Assembly: GCA_001872285.1 (NCBI GenBank)
Contig: MNXU01000014.1
Location: forward strand, 1 to 38,698
Direction of reading: 5' to 3'
From: Betaproteobacteria bacterium CG2_30_68_42
GTDB lineage: Bacteria; Pseudomonadota; Gammaproteobacteria; Burkholderiales; Rhodocyclaceae
Length of the DNA: 38,698 nucleotides
Shown piece by piece: positions 32,090-38,698 of this stretch; positions within the stretch are counted from its first letter, which is position 1; the number at the start of each line of letters is the position of its first letter. Under the pieces are notes generated by a model, which saw only the letters and a program-made list of their open reading frames with translations, was not told where the DNA came from and did no database searches. The translations under genes were made by a program, and so were the position numbers.

Positions 32090-32683
32090 ATGACCCGCGA
32101 ATATGCCCCGATCCGTGCCCGCGCGCTCGAGCCGGGCGCGACCTATCAGCAGCCGGTGCTGGCGCCGCCGCGCAGCCTGCGCGAGGACGATCCGGCGGTC
32201 GAGGCGATGACCGACTTCCGGCGCGTGCGCGTGGTGACCGTCCCGCCGGATGTGACGATGGAATATTCCTACCAGCGGATGAAATACAACGGTGTGCGCC
32301 TGCTGCTGGTGGTGGATGAGCAGAACCGCGTGCTCGGGCTGATCACCTCGACCGACGTCGAGGGCGAGGCGCCGCTGCGCGTCATCCACGACCGCGGCAT
32401 CCGGCGCGACGAGATCCTGGTCTGCGACGTGATGACGCCGAGCGAGCGCATCGAGGTGCTCGACATCGCGGAGGTCGAGCGCGCCCAGGTCGGCAACGTG
32501 GTGGCCACCTTCAAGGCGACCGGGCGCCGGCATGCGCTGGTGGTCGATTGCGGCGAACAGTGCCGGGAGTGCGTGCGCGGCCTGTTCTCCGCCACCCAGG
32601 TCGGGCGCCAGCTCGGCATCGAGATCCAGACTTCCGAGGTCGCACGCAATTTCGCCCAGCTCGAGAGCCTGCTCGGCCATTGA
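32090..32683 (+). CDS. CBS-domain-pair protein
   Basis: 197 residues from ATG 32090, chosen for the GGAGGAG site 4 bases before it; TTG 32075 would add five residues. Two CBS motifs make one Bateman module: FRRVRVVTVPPDVTMEYSYQ to LLVVDEQNRVLGLITSTDVE (about 43-94), and MTPSERIEVLDIAEVE to RRHALVVD (about 118-158). The second CBS copy carries an inserted CGEQCREC segment (C160, C164, C167) that could bind a metal or be redox-active. CBS pairs sense adenosyl nucleotides. No enzymatic domain is attached, so it is a free-standing regulator with unknown target. Confidence 0.85.
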   Translation: MTREYAPIRARALEPGATYQQPVLAPPRSLREDDPAVEAMTDFRRVRVVTVPPDVTMEYSYQRMKYNGVRLLLVVDEQNRVLGLITSTDVEGEAPLRVIHDRGIRRDEILVCDVMTPSERIEVLDIAEVERAQVGNVVATFKATGRRHALVVDCGEQCRECVRGLFSATQVGRQLGIEIQTSEVARNFAQLESLLGH

Positions 32684-32744
32684 AGAAGCGGCGTCGCGTG
32701 CGCCGGATTCCGTGCGTGCTGCGCGGCTGACCGGGTCGACCGCC

Positions 32745-33407
32745 ATGGAGTCGAGCGGGGGTTTCAAGCACGACGTCAATGCCCAGCTCGCACGGGTGGC
32801 GAAGGCGCTCGCCAGCGGCAACCGCCTGGAGCTGCTGGAGTTCGTCGCCCAGGCGCCGCGCAGCGTGGACGAGCTGGCCCGCCTGACCCACCTGTCGATG
32901 GCCAATGCCTCGAAGCACTTGCAGGAGCTGCGCCGTGCCGGCCTGGTGCGTGCCCGCAAGCACGGCCTGCACGTGTATCACGAGCTCGCCGGCCGCGACG
33001 TCGTCGACCTCGTTCGCGCGCTGCGGCGGGTGGCCGAGACGCGGCTGGCGGAGGTCGACCGTCTGGTGCGCGCGTACATCGGCGCGCGCGACGCGCTGGA
33101 GCCGGTGCCGGCCGCCGAGCTGCTGGAACGGGTGAGAACGGGGCTGGTGACCATCCTCGACGTGCGCCCGGCCGAGGAATACGCGGCGGGCCACCTGCCG
33201 GGCGCGATCAACGTCCCGGTGGAGGGCATCGGCCGGCACCTGAAGCGCGTGCCCAGGGGGCGCGAAATCATCGCCTATTGCCGCGGACCGTACTGCCTGT
33301 TGTCGGTGGACGCCGTGGCGGCGTTACGCCGCATGGGCTACAAGGCGCGCCGGCTCGCGGACGGCTTCCCCGAGTGGAAGGCCGCGGGACTTCCGGTCGA
33401 GAGCTGA
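32745..33407 (+). CDS. ArsR-type regulator fused to a rhodanese domain
   Basis: 220 residues. Residues 8-95 are an ArsR winged helix (LARVAKALASGNRLELLEFV, recognition helix LSMANASKHLQELRRAGLV). Residues 122-220 are a rhodanese domain (ILDVRPAEEYAAGHLPGAIN, active loop YCRGPYC with C179 and C184, then GFPEWKAAGLPV). Such fusions respond to sulfane sulfur or persulfides, or to redox state, and repress neighbouring genes. The upstream ~60 bp show no clear promoter, so it may share a transcript with the CBS gene. Confidence 0.9.
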   Translation: MESSGGFKHDVNAQLARVAKALASGNRLELLEFVAQAPRSVDELARLTHLSMANASKHLQELRRAGLVRARKHGLHVYHELAGRDVVDLVRALRRVAETRLAEVDRLVRAYIGARDALEPVPAAELLERVRTGLVTILDVRPAEEYAAGHLPGAINVPVEGIGRHLKRVPRGREIIAYCRGPYCLLSVDAVAALRRMGYKARRLADGFPEWKAAGLPVES

Positions 33408-33538
33408 TCTTCGCAACCCGCAACCGCATCGACACGTCCGGTGCGATGCGCCTCGCTCGTTGCGCCCCACTGGCTGGAACCTGAAACCGTTTCGAACGCT
33501 CGGCCGTATCGCCGCCCGGGCGCCCGCGGGGCGGATGC

Positions 33539-33544
33539 TACAAT
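33539..33544 (+). promoter_or_regulatory. Possible -10 box of the Ppx/GppA-Mla operon
   Basis: TACAAT in GGATGCTACAATCCGCC, 38 bp before the phosphatase start; the -35 region is GC-rich and poor. Nearby CTGGAACCTGAAACCG (about 33472-33489) faintly resembles the GAAACC part of the junction repeat. Confidence 0.35.
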
Positions 33545-33581
33545 CCGCCGCAATTCACGCTTCTGCGGCCCTTCCATTCGA

Positions 33582-35093
33582 ATGGGATACGAGACGGTCG
33601 CCGCGGTCGACCTCGGTTCCAACAGCTTCCGCCTGCAGATCGGCCGCCTGGTGGGGGATCAGGTCTACCCGCTCGACTCGCTCAAGGAGCCGGTGCGGCT
33701 CGCGGCCGGGCTGACGGCGGGAAAGCTGCTCGACGGGGCCTCGCAGCTTCGCGCGCTGGAGACGCTGCGCCGTTTCGGGGAGCGGCTGCGCGGACTCGAT
33801 TCGGGTGCGGTGCGGGCGGTGGCGACCAACACGCTGCGCGTGGCTCGCAACGCGCCCGATTTCCTGCTCGAGGCGCAGGCGGCGCTGGGTTTCCCGGTCG
33901 AGGTGATCGCGGGGCGCGAGGAGGCGAGGCTGATCTACGTGGGCGTGGCCCACACCCTGCCCGATCCCTCGCGCCGGCAACTGGTGGTGGACATCGGCGG
34001 GGGCTCCACCGAGGTCATCGTCGGGCGCGATTTCGAGCCGCTCGCGCTCGAATCGCTGTACATGGGCTGCGTGCGCTACAGCCTCGAATACTTCCCCAAA
34101 GGCAGGCTCGACAAGCGCGGCTTCCGCGAGGCCGAACTCGCGGCGCGGCGCGAGCTCGAGCCGCTCGCGCGCCACTTCGGCGAACTGGGCTGGGAGCGCG
34201 CCGTGGGTTCCTCGGGCACGGCGCGGGCGCTGCTCGACCTGATCGAGCTCAACGGGCTGGGGAAGGGCGCGATCACCCGCGCGGGACTCGCCGGCCTGCG
34301 CGAGCGGCTGCTGCGCGCGGGCAGGCTCGATGCGCTCGATCTCGCCGGACTGAGGCCGGACCGGCTGCCGGTGCTGCCGGGCGGGCTGGCGATCATGACC
34401 TCGGTGTTCGACGTGCTCGGGCTCGATACGATGGAATTCTCCGACGGCGCGCTGCGGCTCGGCGTGCTCTACGACCTGCTCGGGCGCTACCACCACCAGG
34501 ACATGCGGGACGCGACCACCGCGCGCTTCATGTCGCGCTACGAGGTCGATCGGGCGCAGGCGGCCCGGGTGTCGGCGACCGCGGCGGCGCTGCTCGCCGA
34601 TCTCGATCCGGCTGCGGCCGATCCGGAGCACGAGGATGCGCGCTTCCTCGGCTGGGCCGCGAAGCTGCACGAGATCGGCATCTCGGTCGCGCATGCCGGC
34701 CATCACAAGCATGGTGCCTACATCATCGCCAATGCCGACATGCCGGGATTCTCGAAGAAGGATCAGGCCCGGCTCTCGCGCTTGGTGCTCGCGCACCGGG
34801 GGCGCCTCGACCGCGTGCTCGCACTCGATCCCGCAGAGGGGGACTGGGCGCTCATCTTCTGCCTGCGCATGGCGGCGCTGCTGCACCGCTCGCGCGCCGA
34901 TTGCGGCGCGGCTCCCGTGCGTGCCAGGGCGACCGGGCGCGGCTTCCAGCTCGCGGTGGAGGCCGGCTGGCTCGCCGGCGTCCCGCTGACGGCCGCCGCG
35001 CTCGAGGAGGAAGCCCGCCAGTGGGCGCTCACCGGGCGCGAACTGCGGGTGAAGGTCCGGCGCGATGGCGAGCATTCCGGCCTCGCGGGCTGA
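33582..35093 (+). CDS. Ppx/GppA family phosphatase (exopolyphosphatase/guanosine pentaphosphatase)
   Basis: 503 residues, start ATG 33582. N-terminal actin-like fold: AAVDLGSNSFRLQI (8-21) is phosphate loop 1, VVDIGGGSTEVIVG (about 134-147) is loop 2, and VGSSGTARALLDL follows. The C-terminal HD-like helical domain (about 305-503) contains YEVDRAQAARVSATAAALLAD, WAAKLHEIGISVAH and HHKHGAYIIANADMPGFS. It degrades polyphosphate and/or pppGpp; which of the two cannot be told from sequence. It lies directly upstream of the lipid transporter genes with a 29-bp overlap, possibly in one operon. Confidence 0.92.
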   Translation: MGYETVAAVDLGSNSFRLQIGRLVGDQVYPLDSLKEPVRLAAGLTAGKLLDGASQLRALETLRRFGERLRGLDSGAVRAVATNTLRVARNAPDFLLEAQAALGFPVEVIAGREEARLIYVGVAHTLPDPSRRQLVVDIGGGSTEVIVGRDFEPLALESLYMGCVRYSLEYFPKGRLDKRGFREAELAARRELEPLARHFGELGWERAVGSSGTARALLDLIELNGLGKGAITRAGLAGLRERLLRAGRLDALDLAGLRPDRLPVLPGGLAIMTSVFDVLGLDTMEFSDGALRLGVLYDLLGRYHHQDMRDATTARFMSRYEVDRAQAARVSATAAALLADLDPAAADPEHEDARFLGWAAKLHEIGISVAHAGHHKHGAYIIANADMPGFSKKDQARLSRLVLAHRGRLDRVLALDPAEGDWALIFCLRMAALLHRSRADCGAAPVRARATGRGFQLAVEAGWLAGVPLTAAALEEEARQWALTGRELRVKVRRDGEHSGLAG

Positions 35094-36231
35094 CGAGGGG
35101 GAGGGCGGCGGCGCGCCAGCCGCCCTCGTGCTGGAGCACGGCGCTCCCGGCGGGCCGGTCGCGCGGCTGTCCGGGCGGTGGACGCTCGCAGGACTCGCCC
35201 GCGGGCTCGACGCTCTTCAGGCACAGCTCGGCGATTGCGCACGCGAGGGCGAGGCGCTGTTCTGGGATCTCGGCGCGGTGCACGCGCTCGATTCGGTCGG
35301 TGCGACGCTGCTGTGGCGCGCCTGGGGCCGGCGGTTGCCTTCCGGGCTCGCGGCGAAGCCGGAGCAGGTGCAGGTGTTCGAACGGATGGCGGCGGTCGTG
35401 CCCGCCGCAGCCGCGCAGGCGCCGGCGCGCTTCGACTGGCTCGCGCGCATCGGCGTTCTCGCGCTCGGCTTCGCGCGCCAGGTGGCGGACTTCGTCGCCC
35501 TGCTCGGCGATCTCGCGATCGAGGCCGGTCGCTGCATCCGCGGCGTTGCCCGCTGGCCGTGGCGCGAGACGACCGCCAACCTGTACAAGGCAGGCGTGCG
35601 CGCGATGCCGGTCGCCGCGCTGGTGGGCTTCCTGATCGGCGTCGTGCTGTCCTATCTCTCGGCATTGCAGCTCAAGAGCTTCGGCGCCGACATCTTCATC
35701 GTCAACATCCTGGGCCTGGGCATCATCCGCGAGATCGGGCCGGTGCTGGTGGCGGTGCTGGTGGCCGGGCGCTCCGGTTCTGCGATGACCGCCCAGCTCG
35801 GCGTGATGCGGGTGACCGAGGAGATCGATGCACTCGCCACGATGGGGGTGTCCCGCACCCTGCGGCTGGTGCTGCCGAAGGTCGCGGCGCTCGCGGTCGC
35901 GATGCCGCTGCTGGTGCTGTGGACGAGTTCGGTGGCGCTGCTGGGCGGGATGGTGTCGGCGTACGTGCAGCTCGACATCGGCTACGGATTCTTCATCGAG
36001 ACGCTGCCCAGGGTGGTGCCGGTCGCCAACCTGTGGATCGGCCTCGCGAAGGGGGGCGCGTTCGGCATCGTCGTCTCGCTCATCGCCTGCCACTTCGGGC
36101 TGCGCGTGCGGCCCAACACCGACAGCCTGGCAGCGAACACCACCGCGTCGGTGGTCGCCGCGATCACCGCGGTCATCCTGGTCGACGCGCTGTTCGCCAT
36201 CGCCACCCGCAACATCGGGCTGCCGCGGTGA
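35065..36231 (+). CDS. MlaE-family ABC permease with N-terminal STAS-like domain
   Basis: 388 residues. The first ~100 residues resemble a STAS/MlaB domain (ARLSGRWTLAGLARGLDALQ, then LFWDLGAVHALDSVGATLLW). The rest is an MlaE permease: NLYKAGVRAMPVAALVGFLI, GADIFIVNILGLGIIREIGPV, GRSGSAMTAQLGVMRVTEEI and the VRPNTDSLAANTTASVVAA end, with five to six membrane segments. In the Mla system these are separate proteins (MlaB and MlaE); fusion is a recurrent variant. It exchanges phospholipids or other lipids between the membranes together with the ATPase, MCE protein and lipoprotein that follow. The gap to the ATPase gene is filled by repeat element D. Confidence 0.9.
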   Translation: MASIPASRADEGEGGGAPAALVLEHGAPGGPVARLSGRWTLAGLARGLDALQAQLGDCAREGEALFWDLGAVHALDSVGATLLWRAWGRRLPSGLAAKPEQVQVFERMAAVVPAAAAQAPARFDWLARIGVLALGFARQVADFVALLGDLAIEAGRCIRGVARWPWRETTANLYKAGVRAMPVAALVGFLIGVVLSYLSALQLKSFGADIFIVNILGLGIIREIGPVLVAVLVAGRSGSAMTAQLGVMRVTEEIDALATMGVSRTLRLVLPKVAALAVAMPLLVLWTSSVALLGGMVSAYVQLDIGYGFFIETLPRVVPVANLWIGLAKGGAFGIVVSLIACHFGLRVRPNTDSLAANTTASVVAAITAVILVDALFAIATRNIGLPR

Positions 36232-36251
36232 AGGGTACAACGGAAAGGGAA

Positions 36252-36375
36252 ATGGGGTCAGACACGATATCCGCGATATCCGCATGGTCCGCGTCCTTCT
36301 TCGTCGGGAGCGGATATCGTGTCTGACCCCATTTCCGCGTTCTTCGTCGGGAGCGGATATCGTGTCTGACCCCAT
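36252..36375. repeat. GGGGTCAGACACGAT palindromic element, copy D, with 43-bp duplication
   Basis: Left arm ATGGGGTCAGACACGATATC begins at 36252. Right arms in inverted form end at 36332 and again at 36375, because a 43-bp piece (TTCTTCGTCGGGAGCGGATA through TCTGACCCCATTTCCGCG) is tandemly duplicated. Arms are extended to about 23 bp by the ATATCCGC/GCGGATAT words. The element lies between the MlaE-type and MlaF-type genes and ends 27 bp before the latter. Confidence 0.9.
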
Positions 36376-36402
36376 TTCCGCCATTTCCGTTTTCCCCGCG
36401 GG

Positions 36403-37176
36403 ATGAATGCTTCCGTCATCGAGGTCGAGCAGCTCTGCACCCGCTTCGGCGCGGTCTGGGTACACCGCGACCTGGCGCTCCAGGTCGAGCGCGGCGAAGT
36501 GCTGGCGCTGGTGGGCGGCTCGGGCAGCGGCAAGACCACGCTCCTGCGCGAGCTGATCGGCCTGCTGCGCCCGACCTCGGGCAGGATCCGGCTGTTCGGC
36601 GAGCCGTTGTTCTCCGGGGACGCGCGCTGCGACCGGCGACTGCGCAGGCGCTTCGGCGTGCTGTTCCAACAGGGCGCGCTGTTCTCGGCCTTCGATGTCT
36701 TCGACAACCTCGCCTTCCCGTTGCGCGAGCTGAGGCTGCTGCCCGAGGACCTGATCGCCGAGCTGGTGATGCAGAAGCTGGCGATGGTCGAGCTGCTGGC
36801 CTCCCATGCGCACCTGATGCCGGCGGAGCTGTCCGGGGGGATGGTCAAGCGCGTCGCGCTCGCCCGCGCGCTCGCGCTGGAGCCGGAGCTGCTGCTGCTC
36901 GATGAACCCACGGCGGGACTCGACCCGGACCGTTCGGAAGCCTTCGTGCAGCTCATCCGCATGCTGCGCGCCCAGCTCGGCCTGACGGTGGTGCTGGTCA
37001 CGCACGACCTGGATACGCTCGCGGCGCTGTCCGACCGGGTCGCCGTGCTCGCCGGCCAGCGTATACTCGCGCTCGGCCCGCTCGGGGAGGTCATGCAGGT
37101 GGATCATCCGTTCATTCGCAACTTCTTCTGCGGCGAGCGCAGCCGGCGGGCGATGAACCGCGAGGCGGCGATCTGA
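36403..37176 (+). CDS. MlaF-family ABC transporter ATPase
   Basis: 257 residues. Walker A LVGGSGSGKTTLLRELIG (about 37-54), Q-loop in FGVLFQQGALFSAFDVFDNL, the MlaF-typical signature ELSGGMVKRVALARALAL, Walker B LLLLDEPTAGLDP, and the switch His in LVTHDLDTLAAL. Powers the MlaE-type permease. The DNA before ATG 36403 is repeat element D followed by CCGCGGG with no proper ribosome site, so translation may be affected by the insertion. The ATG could also use a repeat-derived leader. The stop overlaps the MCE gene (TGATG). Confidence 0.93.
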   Translation: MNASVIEVEQLCTRFGAVWVHRDLALQVERGEVLALVGGSGSGKTTLLRELIGLLRPTSGRIRLFGEPLFSGDARCDRRLRRRFGVLFQQGALFSAFDVFDNLAFPLRELRLLPEDLIAELVMQKLAMVELLASHAHLMPAELSGGMVKRVALARALALEPELLLLDEPTAGLDPDRSEAFVQLIRMLRAQLGLTVVLVTHDLDTLAALSDRVAVLAGQRILALGPLGEVMQVDHPFIRNFFCGERSRRAMNREAAI

Positions 37177-38120
37177 TGGAGAACCGCGCGCACGCCCTGG
37201 CGGCCGGAGCATTCCTGCTCGCCCTCTCGCTGGCCGCCGCGGCGGCGCTGTGGTGGCTTTCGGGCAAGCGCGACTTCACCCGCGACTACGTGCTGGTGTC
37301 GACCGGCAACGTGACCGGCCTGAATCCCGAGGCGCAGGTGCGCTACCGCGGCATGCGCGCCGGCAAGGTCCAAGACATCGAGCTCGACCCGGCCGACCGG
37401 CGCAACATCCTGGTCACCATCCGCATCGACGCCGACCTGCCGATCACCCGCTCCACCCGGGCGCAGCTCGCCGTCCAGGGCATCACCGGGCTGGCCTACG
37501 TCCAGCTCAGCGACAGCGGCGCATCGAAGCAGGCGCTCGCCGCGGGTGAGGACGGGCTGGTGCGCCTGCCGCTGGAGCCCTCGCAGTGGGATCAGCTCTC
37601 GGAGAGCGCGGCGGGGCTGATCGCCCAGGTGCGCATGACCGCCTCGCGCATCGATGCCGTGCTCGATCCGCGCAATGTCGATAGCATGACGCGGACGCTG
37701 GCCCGGATCGAGTCGGCCTCGGCCGCGATCGAGTCGGCCGCGCGCTCGATGCCGGAGGCGGTCGCGGAGGCGCGCCGCCTGCTCTCCGAGGTGAAGCCCG
37801 AGCGCGTCCGCGCCATCCTCGCGAATCTGGAGGTGGCGAGCGCCCAGGCGGGGCCGGCGGCGGTCGCGGCGCGGGCGCTCGTCGCCCGCATGGAATCGCT
37901 CGTCGCGCGCCTCGACGCGCTCGGGCGGGAGGCCGGCGAGGAAGTGCTCGGCGGCACGCTGCCTCGCGCCAACGCGCTGCTGCGCGAGCTCGCCGCGGGA
38001 GCGCGCTCGCTGCGACGCCTCGCCGAAGAGATCGAAAGCGAACCGCAGTCGCTCGTGTTCGGGCGGCGCTCGCCGGCGCCGGGTCCCGGAGAGTCCGGCT
38101 TCGAGGCATCGCGGCAATGA
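37176..38120 (+). CDS. MCE-domain substrate-binding protein (MlaD family)
   Basis: 314 residues. One N-terminal membrane helix (about 8-28) anchors it in the inner membrane. One MCE domain follows (about 35-120: VLVSTGNVTGLNPEAQVRYR, GMRAGKVQDIELDP, and TRAQLAVQGITGLAYVQLSD). A long Ala/Glu/Arg-rich helical region (about 140-300) would form the needle or coiled coil crossing the periplasm. It binds lipid as part of the ABC complex. Longer than E. coli MlaD (183 residues), closer to the ABC-type MCE proteins paired with PqiC-like lipoproteins. Overlaps the lipoprotein gene by ATGA. Confidence 0.92.
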   Translation: MENRAHALAAGAFLLALSLAAAAALWWLSGKRDFTRDYVLVSTGNVTGLNPEAQVRYRGMRAGKVQDIELDPADRRNILVTIRIDADLPITRSTRAQLAVQGITGLAYVQLSDSGASKQALAAGEDGLVRLPLEPSQWDQLSESAAGLIAQVRMTASRIDAVLDPRNVDSMTRTLARIESASAAIESAARSMPEAVAEARRLLSEVKPERVRAILANLEVASAQAGPAAVAARALVARMESLVARLDALGREAGEEVLGGTLPRANALLRELAAGARSLRRLAEEIESEPQSLVFGRRSPAPGPGESGFEASRQ

Positions 38121-38698
38121 GGGGCGGAACCCTGGCCGCCTGCGCCGCGGCGCTCGTCGCCGTTGCGGGGTGCGCCGGCGGCCCGCGCGGAGCGCAGCTC
38201 GCGAGCCACGATTTCGGCGACTCGCCCGCGTTCGATCCGGCGGTGCTGGCGATTGCCGTGCGCGAGGTCGAGGTGAGCGCGCCGTCCTGGCTGGACAGCG
38301 CCGCGCTCCAGTACCGGCTCGCCTACGACAGCCCGACGCGGCGCTACGGCTATCGCGACAGCCGCTGGGCTGCTCCTCCCGGCGAGCTGGTCGCGCAACT
38401 GCTGCGCAAGGCCGTGATCGCACCCGCGCCCGGCGCGGGAGGCTGCCGCCTGCGCGTCGCGCTGGAGGAGTTCGAACAGCGCTTCGATGCACCGCAGGCG
38501 AGCCGGGCGGTGCTCGCGCTGCACGCGGAACTCGTCGCACCGCGCGGCGGCGCACGGATCGCGGCGAGGCGCTTCGAACTCGAGCGCGCCGCCGCGAGCG
38601 CGGACGCCCGCGGTGGCGCGCAGGCGCTCGCGCAGGCCGCCGCGGCGCTGGCGGGCGAGGTGCGCGCCTGGCTCGGTGGCCTCGATGCAGGCGCGCGC
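38117..38698 (+). CDS. ABC-type transport auxiliary lipoprotein (PqiC-like), 3' truncated
   Basis: 194 codons read to the window edge with no stop. Starts MRGGTLAACAAALVAVAGCA: a short signal with lipobox VAGC (C19), so a lipoprotein. Later stretches AVREVEVSAPSWLDSAALQY and RYGYRDSRWAAPPGELVAQL match the ABC-transport auxiliary component family (YmbA/PqiC), which sits in the outer membrane and meets the MCE protein. ATG 38117 lies in the ATGA overlap. A near-complete domain is present (the family is about 180-210 residues), so only a few residues are probably missing. Confidence 0.85.
   Translation, partial: MRGGTLAACAAALVAVAGCAGGPRGAQLASHDFGDSPAFDPAVLAIAVREVEVSAPSWLDSAALQYRLAYDSPTRRYGYRDSRWAAPPGELVAQLLRKAVIAPAPGAGGCRLRVALEEFEQRFDAPQASRAVLALHAELVAPRGGARIAARRFELERAAASADARGGAQALAQAAAALAGEVRAWLGGLDAGAR

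Overview
The window is GC-rich, densely coded DNA from a Gram-negative bacterium. The best guess is a denitrifying betaproteobacterium of the Rhodocyclales/Burkholderiales kind. The gene mix suggests this: an NnrS-type nitric-oxide response protein, a PEP-CTERM surface protein behind a sigma-54 promoter, TRAP and Liv-type transporters, an ArsR-rhodanese fusion and an Mla-type lipid transporter. I saw no rRNA, tRNA or CRISPR array. The assignment is inferred from gene content, not from a marker gene.

Layout. 1-680: a DUF559 endonuclease-like gene between inverted GC-rich palindromes, followed by a 51-bp tandem repeat. 667-16024: one long plus-strand catabolic operon. It encodes an acyl-CoA dehydrogenase, three coupled repeat-encoded mini-ORFs, a two-subunit B12 mutase, a three-subunit molybdenum hydroxylase, a family III CoA-transferase, a branched-chain-type ABC importer with a permease-ATPase fusion, and a 3-hydroxyacyl-CoA dehydrogenase/enoyl-CoA hydratase fusion. 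16146-16955 (minus): an alpha/beta-hydrolase lacking the usual nucleophile. 17127-24757 (plus): TRAP transporter P-Q-M, a fused indolepyruvate:ferredoxin oxidoreductase, another repeat-encoded mini-ORF and nnrS. 24729-28807 (minus): xdhC-mocA-sufS-sufU, split between mocA and sufS by a plus-strand DUF4160-DUF2442 cassette. 29137-33407: PEP-CTERM protein, TPR protein, a hypothetical protein, a CBS protein and an ArsR-rhodanese protein. 33582-38698: a Ppx/GppA phosphatase and an Mla-type transporter, running off the right edge.

How the genes fit together. Mo-hydroxylase, CoA-transferase, B12 mutase, acyl-CoA dehydrogenase and hydratase/dehydrogenase, with an indolepyruvate ferredoxin oxidoreductase nearby, is the enzyme set expected for anaerobic indoleacetate (auxin) and tryptophan breakdown as known in Aromatoleum-type denitrifiers. 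In that pathway indoleacetate is oxidised to oxindoleacetate, the ring is opened, and CoA is attached to give (2-aminophenyl)succinyl-CoA. The mutase turns this into (2-aminobenzyl)malonyl-CoA, and decarboxylating oxidation plus beta-oxidation lead towards 2-aminobenzoyl-CoA. The ring-opening hydantoinase-like hydrolase, the CoA ligase and the thiolase are not in this window. XdhC/MocA and SufS/SufU could mature the Mo and Fe-S cofactors of the hydroxylase.

The most unusual feature is the repeats. At least four repeat families sit at gene boundaries and change protein ends or starts. The most striking is a 116-bp unit that is itself a 39-codon ORF. It starts in the ATGA overlap with the gene before, carries a ribosome-binding site at its end and stops in the ATGA overlap with the gene after. 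Three copies stand in tandem inside the catabolic operon, and one diverged copy joins the oxidoreductase gene to nnrS.
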